Assembly (NCBI GenBank): GCA_900074885.1
Contig: FJUW01000085.1
Coordinates: 1-29,491, forward strand
Direction: 5' to 3'
Source of the DNA: Rhynchosporium graminicola
Taxonomy: Eukaryota > Ascomycota > Leotiomycetes > Helotiales > Ploettnerulaceae
Length of the DNA stretch: 29,491 bases
Positions 11,943 through 22,400 of this stretch are shown here, piece by piece. How positions within the stretch are numbered: the first letter of the stretch is position 1; each line of letters starts with the position of its first letter. Position numbers and translations under genes: made by a program. The notes below the pieces were generated by a model that was not told where the DNA came from, did no database searches, and worked only from the letters and a program-made list of their open reading frames with translations.

Positions 11943-12881
11943 CTACCTCTACTTTACTAGCTTTCTCCCTTAAGTTCTCTAGAGCTTCTAGTAAATCTGG
12001 AATATCTGGAACTAGAACTACTATATCTAACTCCTTACTTAATTCTACTAACGTAGCTCTAGTAGCAGACTGAGTATAATAGCTAATCCTATAAGCTTTC
12101 TTCTTTAGAGAGGGTCCGAGAGTATCTAGATCCGACGCTATCTCTAAACTAGAAGGTAAATTCCTCTTTCCCTTAGTATTAGATATCGTAACTTTAAATA
12201 TAACCTTCTTCGTAAATTCCCGTATAATACCGTTTAATTCCTTTATCTGCTTTAACGCTGTTCTAGCTATTAACTTAGACTCTGCCGAATCGACTATTAG
12301 AAGATCTAAATCCTATATCGCGTTAGTATTATACTAGTATCTAAGGGTTTAAGATCGTAACTTACTACTTTAATAAACTCTAACTCTTTAAATACTTTCT
12401 CTATAGAATACCTTAAAGCCTAAGTCTCTACTAATTATATAGTAGTAATCTCTAACGTAGTAGTAGGAGCAGTAGATTTCGCGAGATAATAGATCCGATT
12501 AATAGCTTTATAAGTAGCTATAATACTACCCCGATTTAGCTTTATATCCTTAGCTTTACCGCTAGGAAGTAAACCGGATAAAATAGTATACTCTATATTA
12601 ACGTAGTTAGGTAATTATAACGCGTTAGTATATATAACTACGTTCAGGTTTAAGTAACTTATATACTTATAACTACTCTTTAACGCCGAATAATACTTAT
12701 AAAGCTTAGAGTTAGGCTTATTAAATAAGTATAAGAGTTCTAAAACAGGAGTATTATTATACTTTATTTTAAGGAAAGCGCGAATATATCGTAGGTAATA
12801 TATATAATATGCCGCCGAAAGAGTACCGGCAGGAACTAGTAAAAGTACTATAGGAGTTAGCGTTATAGATCCGTGAAACCC
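11923..12881 (-). pseudogene. Antisense coding-like frame in A1, convergent with pol (unknown protein)
   Basis: I do not recognise this protein. On the minus strand the frame is open from 12881 to a TAA at 12435-12437 (about 148 codons). After a second stop (TAG, 12420-12422) it continues to about 12340, then shifts by one base and stays open to TAG at 11923-11925 (about 135 codons). These are far longer stop-free runs than in the RIP-damaged gag and pol. The C-terminal part looks soluble and helical, with runs such as ALKQIKELNGIIREFTKKV and DLLEALENLREKASKVE. The end overlaps the pol stop tail to tail. The start is unknown because RIP turns ATG into ATA. Shadow coding is possible but less likely for such a long stretch. 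Confidence 0.5.
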
Positions 12882-13340
12882 CTATACTACACTTAAGGAC
12901 TATCCCTAAAACTAAGATAGGAAACTTACTTATATTAAGAGAAGAGTTAATTAGGTCGATTAATATATAAGATTATAGCAGACTACTATAGTAATTAATA
13001 ATAATACCTACTATAGGAGCTATATCGCAGTCTAAGGAGAGTAAACTTATAAGTTAAAGTAGTTATCGCGGTTAAAAAGGAAAGGCTCTAATATTAATAA
13101 ACCTCTTCCTTTATATACCCTACGCCCTACTTAAATCGACTCCTACTGTAAACAGATAAAGTAAATACTGCTTACTACCCGATTTAGAAGCTACGACTAA
13201 TATAGCACTATTATAGCGACGTAACTAGTCAGAACCTAATAAAGAATTTACTACTACTAAAAAGCGGCTAGCGCTTATTACGCGAATATCGACGAATATA
13301 GTTATAATAAAGACTAATTCTAGTATAAACTATACCTTCC
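12882..13340. other. A1 3' segment with no recognisable gene
   Basis: This lies between the antisense frame and the pre-tract hairpin. A plus-strand ATG at 12809-12811 begins an MPPKEYR-like reading, but it and the other plus frames hit a stop about every 10-16 codons, no better than expected for this base composition. The segment may hold the promoter and N-terminus of the antisense frame. I see no repeat, RNA gene or motif that I can name. Confidence 0.5.
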
Positions 13341-13373
13341 GAGCTTAGGGTTAAGCTCTTCTTAGGGGGGGGG
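13341..13373 (+). promoter_or_regulatory. Hairpin plus polypurine tract of A1
   Basis: A perfect 7-bp stem, GAGCTTA-GGGT-TAAGCTC (13341-13358), is followed by TTCTTA and a run of nine G (13365-13373), then TAA and the 3' LTR. A purine tract in this position primes plus-strand DNA synthesis in LTR retrotransposons. A pure G run is unusual. The hairpin has counterparts at the same place in B1 and C. Confidence 0.8.
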
Positions 13374-13376
13374 TAA

Positions 13377-13643
13377 TATAACGATAGCTAACCTGAATAT
13401 CATATGAGAAGAAGGATAGATAACAGGGCCGAGTTCATAGGTATCCCGGCAGAACTAGTATCCGACCTGGTATAGTATCGGACTAGTACCGGTATATATA
13501 TATAAGATGCTTTGCACTCTATCTTTCTTCTTCTTCCTTCCTTATCTTTTTATTTCCTTTATAGTAGACTATATAAGATCGCTCTTAGCCTCTCTACTCG
13601 TTTATTCTTGCTTGTATACCGCCTTGAGTCTTGTGTCGTTACA
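13377..13643 (+). repeat. A1 3' LTR (LTR-A)
   Basis: It is 267 bp and matches 5871-6137. It begins TATAACGATAGC, the RIP form of TGTGACGACAGC, and ends GTCGTTACA. The last 60 bases keep CA and TG dinucleotides that the 5' copy has lost, while its start is more damaged than that of the 5' copy. Damage thus points inward in both copies. A TATA run lies at about 13492-13504. Confidence 0.95.
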
Positions 13644-13648
13644 TCGGG
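13644..13648. repeat. Target site duplication of A1, right copy (TCGGG)
   Basis: This matches 5866-5870. Sequence then continues AACG, as in the unoccupied site of B2 (read on its minus strand). Confidence 0.96.
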
Positions 13649-14060
13649 AACGTCTTATAAATACTTCCTCTTAGCGCTGTAGTACTAACTCCTCTTCTTA
13701 TCTGCAAATTAGTCTTCTTACGCCTAAGAATACTAGTGCGACTAGTAAATAAGTACTATACTCTGCACGAAATAATACGCCTTATGCATAATCGCTAGCG
13801 AATGCTTCTTATTACTTTACGCTTACCTTATACTTACGCTTATCGTTAGCTCGACTTAATACTCCGTATCGAATTAACATAATTAACGCTAATAATAACG
13901 TTAATAGTAAGCTAGAAGAAACGTACGATAATACTTAGGAGTATATTAAACCGCTAGTAAAAGACTACGCCTAAGGAAAGACTCCTTCCTAGGTAGTATA
14001 CGAGATATACAATATCTTAACCTTATAAAGCTTCTTAGTAGTTAATCGTTTACTATACGT
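13649..14060 (+). pseudogene. B1 gag remnant, C-terminal part
   Basis: This continues gag from 5870 in the same register. It is Ser/Thr- and Asn-rich, for example a run of Asn codons near 13880-13910, then a KPLVKDYA segment near 13950. No zinc knuckle could be recognised here, unlike A and C. B2 has 15 extra bases (five codons) in the corresponding Asn/Asp-rich stretch. The frame passes to protease in -1 near 14030-14060. Stops are at Gln or Trp positions. Confidence 0.7.
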
Positions 14061-14277
14061 GCTACTCTTACTAAGAATAGACTCTCGTATAAGCTACCTA
14101 TACTTCTCGATTCTGGAGCTAATAGATACTATTTTATTAATTATTCTTTTCTTAAATCCTTTTCCTTCTTCTTAAAACCTTTAATTCACTTTCTACTAAA
14201 CGTAATTCCTATTAAAAGCTTTAATAGCGTTAATAGTAGTACTATTAGTTATTATACGATACTTAATTTAATAGTAG

Positions 14278-17022
14278 ATTATCGCGTTTAGGTATTTACC
14301 CCTTTTCTTATTACTACCCTCGGAAACTATAGTATTATACTCGGAAGGACCTGGCTTTCGGAATATTAAGTACTCTTGGATACCTCTAAATAATAGATTA
14401 TTTAGCTACTATATACTCCTCTTAGTAACGTTTATAGCTCTCCGATCGAGATTAAGGACTTACGTAAATACCGTACTTACTAGCGCTACTAATACGACGC
14501 TAACGAACGAAACGAACGCCTTAATTAGTTCTAAGAAGCGTACGAGGAATAGCGAAGCGCAGCTAACTCTCCTATTAATATTCGAGCTATTATTAACTCT
14601 ATCTCTATTATTAAACGACTATTACTAGCTCGGAAGTGTATATCTAGGGAGACTTATAGCTATAAAAATATCTAAAACTCTCCCCTAGAGAGTGTTCTAT
14701 AGGCAACTAACTCTCTATTACTACCGCCGATTAGTTAGGACTATTTCTCCGGCGTTTATACTACTTATTATAGATACGATGAGCCTAAGTGTTTATTGCC
14801 TAAAGAATAAGAATAGAGTAGTAAAGAGAAGTCTTTATACTCTAGAGAGACTACTAATATATAGCCGAAGTGCGTACGATTTAGTGATATTATTACTTAT
14901 ATCCCGCGTGAATCTCTACTTTAATCCTAATTAGAAGTCTTTATATTAAAGACTTACGTATAAGATTACGCCTATGTAATTTATACTATAGACTAATAAT
15001 TACTCGGAATACTGTCTCGCGACTTAACAGAAGCTACTTAAAGTATAAAAATAGCTATTACGATATTTCGGAAGCGATAAAGATTACCTCGTATGCTCAG
15101 ACCTCTTCTAGAGCCTCTTACGCTAGAGATTTATACGATTAGTAGCTTAGCTTTCTATCTCTTATATAAACGCTAGAAGTCTTCTAACGATAAGATCTTC
15201 TCTACTACTCTTTACGAGATAGATAAGCTTCTTAACGACCGAATCGTAGTTTAGTAACGTAATACTACTATCGTATCTTTAACTATCGACCTTATAGAAC
15301 GTCGTAAAACTGCCTAGTAATTTACTATTAGCTTAAGCGAATTAGATTCAGAACTATAGATCCCTTACGAGTATAGCTAGTAGGTATACGTCTTTTCTAA
15401 GGAAGCTAGCGATATTCTCCCTCCTTATCGCTTATACGATTACCGAATTAAGCTTGAGGAAAGGGCTGAGAAGAACTTTAAATACTCCCTCTTATATAAG
15501 ATATTAGCTAAAGAACTTGAAGTCGTTAAGGCGTATATTACTAATAACTTAGCTAAAGGTTTCATCGAACCTTCTTAAGTATTATACGCTACACTTATTC
15601 TTTTCGTTAAGAAAGCTAATAGAAGTCTAAGATTCTATATCGACTTTCGNATTATCGCGTTTAGGTATTTACCCCTTTTCTTATTACTACCCTCGGAAAC
15701 TATAGTATTATACTCGGAAGGACCTGGCTTTCGGAATATTAAGTACTCTTGGATACCTCTAAATAATAGATTATTTAGCTACTATATACTCCTCTTAGTA
15801 ACGTTTATAGCTCTCCGATCGAGATTAAGGACTTACGTAAATACCGTACTTACTAGCGCTACTAATACGACGCTAACGAACGAAACGAACGCCTTAATTA
15901 GTTCTAAGAAGCGTACGAGGAATAGCGAAGCGCAGCTAACTCTCCTATTAATATTCGAGCTATTATTAACTCTATCTCTATTATTAAACGACTATTACTA
16001 GCTCGGAAGTGTATATCTAGGGAGACTTATAGCTATAAAAATATCTAAAACTCTCCCCTAGAGAGTGTTCTATAGGCAACTAACTCTCTATTACTACCGC
16101 CGATTAGTTAGGACTATTTCTCCGGCGTTTATACTACTTATTATAGATACGATGAGCCTAAGTGTTTATTGCCTAAAGAATAAGAATAGAGTAGTAAAGA
16201 GAAGTCTTTATACTCTAGAGAGACTACTAATATATAGCCGAAGTGCGTACGATTTAGTGATATTATTACTTATATCCCGCGTGAATCTCTACTTTAATCC
16301 TAATTAGAAGTCTTTATATTAAAGACTTACGTATAAGATTACGCCTATGTAATTTATACTATAGACTAATAATTACTCGGAATACTGTCTCGCGACTTAA
16401 CAGAAGCTACTTAAAGTATAAAAATAGCTATTACGATATTTCGGAAGCGATAAAGATTACCTCGTATGCTCAGACCTCTTCTAGAGCCTCTTACGCTAGA
16501 GATTTATACGATTAGTAGCTTAGCTTTCTATCTCTTATATAAACGCTAGAAGTCTTCTAATAATAAGATCTTCTCTACTACTCTTTACGAGATAGATAAG
16601 CTTCTTAACGACCGAATCGTAGTTTAGTAACGTAATACTACTATCGTATCTTTAACTATCGACCTTATAGAACGTCGTAAAACTGCCTAGTAATTTACTA
16701 TTAGCTTAAGCGAATTAGATTCAGAACTATAGATCCCTTACGAGTATAGCTAGTAGGTATACGTCTTTTCTAAGGAAGCTAGCGATATTCTCCCTCCTTA
16801 TCGCTTATACGATTACCGAATTAAGCTTGAGGAAAGGGCTGAGAAGAACTTTAAATACTTCCCCTTATATAAGATATCGGCTAAAGAACTTAAAGTCGTT
16901 AAAGCGTATATTACTAATAACTTAGCTAAAGGTTTCATCGAACCTTCTTAAGTACTATACGCTATACCTATTCTTTTTATTAAGAAAGCTAATAGAAGTC
17001 TAAGATTCTATATCGACTTTCG
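14278..17022. repeat. Direct duplication flanking a single N at 15650 (probable unmerged contig overlap)
   Basis: Positions 14278-15649 (1372 bp) and 15651-17022 are direct copies around one N. I found no difference over about the first 900 bases, then about 14 differences, all C/T or G/A transitions, between 15187 and 15620. The offset of 1373 is not a multiple of three and breaks pol; removing one copy restores it. The clustered mismatches at a contig end suggest a mix with another family B copy. Confidence 0.87.
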
Positions 17023-17782
17023 CGTACTTAATAACCTTATGAGGAAGGATTAATATCTACTGCTATTGATCGATAAAACACTAGCTAGAATCTCTACTAC
17101 TAAGATATTTACTAAACTAGATATTCGCTAGGCGTTCTACCGAATTCGAATAGATCTAGCCTCTAAAGAGTATACGACCTTCCGGACATATTAAAATATA
17201 TATAAATAAAAAGTAATACCTTTCGGTCTAACTAAAAGCACTACGAAATACTAGCGATATATGAATAATATCTTATTCGACTACTTAGACGACTTCTATA
17301 TAGTATATCTAGACGATATTCTGATCTACTTTAACGACTTACTATAGTATTAATTACACGTATATAAGGTACTATAACGATTATAAGACGCTAGATTATA
17401 AGCTAACCTTAAGAAGTATAAATTCAATATTACTCGTACTAAATACCTTAGATTTATTATCTCTACTTCTGGGATCGAAGTAGACCTTAAGAAGGTTAAT
17501 ATTATATAATCTTAGAATTACCTGACTATAGTTAAGGGCGTATAATCGTTCTTAGGCTTTTATAACTTCTACTAACGATTTATTAAGGATTACGGAATTA
17601 TTATAAAACCTCTTATATAACTTACTAAAAATAATATATTATTTCGGTTCGCTAGAGAGTATAAAGATACTTTTAATTACCTAAAGTACGCTCTTACTTC
17701 GGTACTACTCCTCTACTACTATTAGTAATATCTACCTTATATGATCGAAACAGATACTAGTAATAGAATAATAGCAGGTATA

Positions 17783-17787
17783 CTATT
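17783..17787. repeat. Target site duplication of C, left copy (CTATT)
   Basis: CTATT lies immediately before the TGTAATG end of the left LTR-C and is repeated at 24630-24634. Removing C plus one copy keeps the B1 RNase H frame. Confidence 0.94.
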
Positions 17788-17969
17788 TGTAATGATCACT
17801 TAGTACGCTGAGGTAAATAAGCACAATAGAATAGTAGAACAGTCGCTGGAGGGTCGCTGGTAATAATCTGGTTAATATAGAAACTAATTGCTAAGGAGAG
17901 AAGGTTCTTCCTTCCTCTCTAATTCTGAAATATAGGAGTAGGAGGCACTAGGCGCATAGACCTATTATA
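17788..17969 (-). repeat. C 3' LTR (LTR-C)
   Basis: The left LTR keeps TG and CA at its outer (left) edge (TGTAATGATCACTTAG) and loses them at its inner edge (TATTATA where the other copy has CATTACA). It differs from the right LTR at about 17-20 sites, all transitions, with mutated bases mostly on the inward side of each copy. Confidence 0.95.
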
Positions 17970-18005
17970 ATATCTCCCCTCTTAAACACTTCTATCCTAG
18001 AAGTG
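17970..18005 (-). promoter_or_regulatory. Polypurine tract and hairpin of C
   Basis: On the minus strand a perfect 8-bp stem with a 3-base loop (CACTTCTA-GGA-TAGAAGTG, 17987-18005) is followed by TTT, the purine tract AAGAGGGGAGATAT (17970-17983) and the 3' LTR. The tract fits plus-strand priming and confirms the element's orientation. The hairpin sits where A1 and B1 also have one. Confidence 0.8.
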
Positions 18006-18191
18006 AAAGCGTTAAAATGCCCTAGCTAGCGATACTTTAGCGAGGCGCCGGCGAGGTATTCCTTTCAGGATTCACTTTTATTCTGATTCTTCTTTATTAT
18101 TAGTAAAGCTAGAATACGGAGTATAGCGCTAGGTAACTCTTCTATATAACTCTTAACTTTCTCTCTTCTCTCCCTTCTTAAATAACTAACG

Positions 18192-19327
18192 ATAATAATA
18201 ATAACTATACGTAAGTTATAAATATAAAGTATCAGGTAGTACTAACTTGACCTTTTAGCTCCTAAGAACCTTCGTAAGCGCGCCGCTAGTAGTTCGCTTA
18301 AAGATACTCTTCCTTCTAGTAATACTTTCACTCCTATTAATAAGGGAAAAACCGCAGTCACTAGCGGGTTATCGACTAAGCGCTAGCGAGCGGAAGATAA
18401 TAATAAAGATACTAAAGGCGAGCCGAGCTAAGATAGTAGCCCTTCTGCTCGTTACAATAAGACCCTCTATACTAGTCGAAAGAATACGCAGATAAAGTCG
18501 AAGGCTCGTGCTAAGGTAAATAAGGAGATACCACGTCCGGAGACTTACCTACGATACGCCGGCGAGTATACTCTATTCCCTAAGTTAAAGTGCACTTTAG
18601 CTCCTAACTCTATTACTAGTAAGTATATAGACTATATTAAGAAGGGTAAATCTTACGAGGATATGAGTATAAATTTCGTCTCTCTAGCGAATACTTAGCT
18701 AATAGCTAACGAGGTTCTAGCTATCCTGATTAGTATTCTTAGCTAACTATAAGACGTAGCTTTAAAAGTAGTAATAGGCGAGAGTTCCGGAGAAGTATTA
18801 AAGATTACTTAGGTATACTTTAATATAGAGAAGAAGCAGGCTAATTATACTTCTAAAGTTAGTAATACTATAGCTATTAAATCTCCTTAGAAGCTAGTTA
18901 TTAATTCTAATACTAAGCTATCCTCTAGTATTACGTCGGCGATCGCTAAAGTATCTGGGTATACGCTACGCTCTGCAGCTAAAGTTACTACTACTATCGA
19001 TATCATAAATACTACTCTTCTAGAGGAAATTCGTAGTCTCCGTATAGTATGAATTAATCTCTCTAGCGAGTTCCCTACTAATCTTCAGCGAAGGACTTCT
19101 ATACTATTCATACTGGATTCTTTCTACAGGTAGCTTCACTAGATACGCAGCTAGAGGTTAATAGAGAGGAAGTCCCGGATAAGAATATAGATACTACTAA
19201 TTAGGAGGTTACTAAGTAAACTTTCTTTAGCGATATATCAGAGTTTATCCGGCGAGAGCTAGTTTACTAGCGATCTATATAGATAATAAAACCTCTTTTT
19301 CCCCTTAGACCTCTACTAGATTTATAA
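18192..19327 (+). pseudogene. Antisense coding-like frame in C, convergent with gag-pol (unknown protein)
   Basis: I do not recognise this protein. The plus-strand frame (codons in register with 18249) reads about 280 codons with roughly eight stops, nearly all explainable as mutated Gln or Trp. It then shifts frame near 19040-19110 and runs to TAA at 19325-19327. The N-terminal third is basic and Ser/Thr/Lys-rich (LRKRAASSSLKD, IKSKARAKVNKE). The middle is more ordered (YIDYIKKGKSYEDM, LIANEVLAILISILS), and an acidic run LDTQLEVNREEV follows. The start is probably one of the ATA codons at 18192-18209 (former ATG). It points toward the end of pol, 77 bases short of its stop. A nuclear or nucleic-acid-binding role for the basic part is only a guess. 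Confidence 0.55.
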
Positions 19328-19403
19328 TCTCTAATATACCTTTAAAACTATAAAACCCTATAAGAAAAAACAGAAAGGTATATATCCTTTTACGAGTATT
19401 ATT

Positions 19404-22400
19404 TCACTTTCGCTAGCGTTTCGCCGGTCTTTCTATAGTATTTTAATTTTTTAAAGCTTTAATTTCTTTCTAGAGTCCTTAGAGGTTTTCTTTTAGCTCC
19501 TAAGAATTATAAGTAGAAGTAAACCCCTTCTATCTTACTAGGAATTATTCTCTCCCTCTAACTACTCGCCGGTCTAGTAAGGAATCGACCTCCTATGATT
19601 CTTCGCCGTCGATAAGGTTAGGTTAGATAACCTCCGACGACTCGCCGGGCCTTTACTAGTATAGTTCTAATAGTAAGATATAAAAGATATTATATAGCCG
19701 ATTATACTTAGTAAGTAAATCTAATCGATATACCTACTTTCTAATTCTTTCGCTAATCTTAAATAGCCCTAGAAATTAATAATCTAGCTTCTTGCTCGAT
19801 CGAATAGTTTTGATATTCTTTACTAAGAGTAGGACTTATTAATCTACTTTGAATTCAACTAGTCGATAGTTCTTATTATACTATTTCGCTTAGGTTTCTT
19901 TAGTTCTTCGCTAGCTATTCTCTAGCTCTTAGCGTTTCTTAAATACTTCTTCTGCTCTTTCTTTAGTAGTAGGTATCTCCACTCTTATAGGATCGTCCTC
20001 GATACCATAGAAACTATCTAGCGTAATTCTATACCTAGCCTTATTTAGAGTTATTCTAATAGCCTTATAATATATATTTATATACGCGAATTTCGCTATA
20101 GGTAATAAGTCTACCTAATTATCTTAAAGATAGTATACGAAACACCGTAGCTATACTTCTATAGCTTGGTTTTATTATTCCGTTTACCTATTAGTTTATA
20201 GGTGAAACGCTGTCGAAAGACCTCTCGTTATTCGGAGGTAGAAGTATACCTCTTACTAGAACTTGGAAGTGAAAATAGAACCTCTATCAGTAATAATAAC
20301 CGCAGGTAATCTGTAGTCCTTAAACTAATAGTCGATAAATAGCTAAGCTAAGCTTAGCGTATTAATTGTCTTTAAGTAAGGAATATACTCTATATCTTTA
20401 GTATATCTATTAATAATCACTAGTAAACTATCGGAGATTCTTCCTATAGAGCTCCCTTTATAAGGTAGCAGATCTATAATAAAGTCTATAGTTATAGACT
20501 TAAAAAGCTTACTTAGCTAGCTAAGCGCTTATATCTCGCAAGCTATCTTTATTCTTCTTACCTTTATCATTTAATAAATATCGTAACTTTTAAAATATTC
20601 TTTAATATCTAGCTTTATCTTCTGCTAATAGTACTTTCGCTAGATAAGCTTCAGCGTCTTATCTTAACTAAAATAGCCTATAGTTGGATTATTATAGCAT
20701 ATTTTCATAATTTCAGTACAGATAGCTTCGTCTAGCGGAATATAAGCCTTTCGCCGGTATCTAAGTAGTCCTTCGCTATCGACACTCTAATCTATATCCC
20801 CGGTTTTCTATAATCTAGCTAACTTCTTAATAATAAAGGCGTCCCTTTTCTATAGCTTTATAAGCGTTAAGAGAAGTAAGTTCGATTCAGGGTTTACTAT
20901 TTCGGTTCTTATAATTCTCGCTATGAAAAACTATAGTATAATATATCTATAGCTATACTAGCTAGCGCCCGGCTCCTCGCTAGCGCCTCTTAAGAGGGTA
21001 TCCAGACCTCCAAATAAGTTCTATAAACTATTAAGCTTCATAGGCATATATCGCTAGTTAAGCGTAGAGGTCGTATCTATAGCCTCGATCGATACTCCTT
21101 TTAAAGAAGTATCGTTAGTAAGTTATAGAATCTAAGTTAACTAGCACGATATACTATCGTTCGGACGCCGGTTACTCTCTATCGTATCGCTAGCTTTACT
21201 AAGTACGTAGATTAACTCGTTTTCAATTATATTTCGCAGCTTATTTTATAAAGTAAAGAGTATAATATTTTCCTCGTCTTTCGCCGGCTTATAGTTAGGC
21301 CTTCTCGACAGTCTATCGGCAGGATTATTTTTCCCTTATCTATAACTTAATATAAAGTTATACTTAGATAGCTCTAGAGCTTATCTAGCTTATCACCGGC
21401 TTAATACTATCGTAGTTATAAAGTAACGGAGGTTACTATAGTCTATTAATACCTTAACTAGAGCTATATTACCTTTAAGGTAATACCTCTAGTATATAAA
21501 ACACTTAATAATTATAAGGAGTTCTTAGTTATATACTTTATAATTTAACTTAGTAGGTTCTAGCTTTTTACTAAAGAACGCGATAAAGTACTAGACGGCC
21601 TTTTCCCTTTCTTTCGCCGGCTACTCTCTAGGCTAGGAGAGAATTCCTATAATAATAAACCTAGAAGTATTAGTCTCTAGCTTTCTTAGCTTTAGTAGAT
21701 CGAAGTATATAAGAAAAGGTACTATAATAAACGTATCTTTTAACGCGTTAAAAGCCTCCCTTTCTATAATACTCTATCTAAAAGTAAGAGCAAGTTGCTC
21801 TTTCTTCTTACTACCTATTAAACTTATTAGAGGTCAAGTAATCGCTAAGAATCTTACGATAAATCGCTAGTAGAAGTTTATAAAACTAATAAAGACTTAT
21901 ATATCTCTAATACTTTCAGGCTCTAGCTATTCCCTAATAGTATCTATCCGGCTTATATCTATTAAAACGCTAGCTAAGGAGATAATATATCCTAGAAACT
22001 TTATACTTTTAGTATTAAAGGAGCACTTTAATAACTTAATAAAAAGGTTTATATATCGAAGTCTCTCGAGTACTTAGCAGACGTATTATTTATATTATAA
22101 GAGGTTAGCAGAATAGATCAGGATATTATTAAGATATATAATATAAGTAATATCGACGAGGCCCGCTAGCGTATCGTTAATAAATACCTGGAAGGTTACT
22201 AGTGCGTTTAATAGTCTAAATAGTATAACTTAATACTCGTAATACCTATATTAGGTACGAAATACAGTCTTCTATTTATTACCCTAGCGAATTCGGACAT
22301 AGTAGTAGGCGTTTTATAAGTCTAGTTTAGTAAATACTCTAGTATCCCGGAGCCTATCTAGCGTTTCGCTAATTAATAGCAGAGGGTACTAATCCTTAAT

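Larger units (their letters stand above)
5871..13643 (+). mobile_element. Chromovirus A1 (family A), complete 7773-bp LTR retrotransposon
   Basis: Two 267-bp LTRs (5871-6137, 13377-13643) flank gag, pol with a chromodomain, and an extra 1.4-kb segment before the polypurine tract. It inserted into B1 gag with a TCGGG target duplication. Gag (frame starting at 6253) and pol (-1 frame, ending at 11940-11942) are colinear without net indels, although RIP stops are numerous. The extra 3' segment carries a coding-like frame on the opposite strand. The element is a fossil: the protease Gly, one reverse transcriptase Asp and the zinc-knuckle Cys codons are all mutated by G-to-A or C-to-T changes. Confidence 0.96.
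14050..17787 (+). pseudogene. B1 pol remnant, first part: protease, reverse transcriptase, start of RNase H
   Basis: Protease: ILLDSGANRYYF with an intact D-S-G (DSG at 14109-14117), followed by a flap-like ILGRTWLSEY segment near 14340-14370. Linker: about 14460-15400. Reverse transcriptase: start at 15410 in the first duplicate and at about 16790-17600 in the continuous copy. Key runs are KGFIEPS, KIFTKLDIR and an intact catalytic box YLDD at 17306-17317 followed by ILIYF. The start of RNase H reads IETDTSN near 17745. The frame is cut by C at 17787. The 1373-base duplication at N 15650 shifts the frame; with one copy removed, protease and YLDD are in register. Confidence 0.92.

Noticed and set aside
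12809..13340. A plus-strand reading from ATG 12809 (MPPKEYRQEL...)
   Set aside because: The start looks protein-like, but stops come about every 16 codons and another plus frame reads equally well, so no coding claim can be supported.
14692..14934. An 80-codon plus-strand open frame, repeated identically at 16065-16307
   Set aside because: It is out of register with protease and reverse transcriptase, which define the pol frame here. The second copy comes from the duplication around N 15650.
14278..17022. A genuine biological tandem duplication inside B1 pol
   Set aside because: It has a single N at the exact join, frame disruption by 1373 bases and mismatches limited to one contig end; an assembly artefact explains all three.
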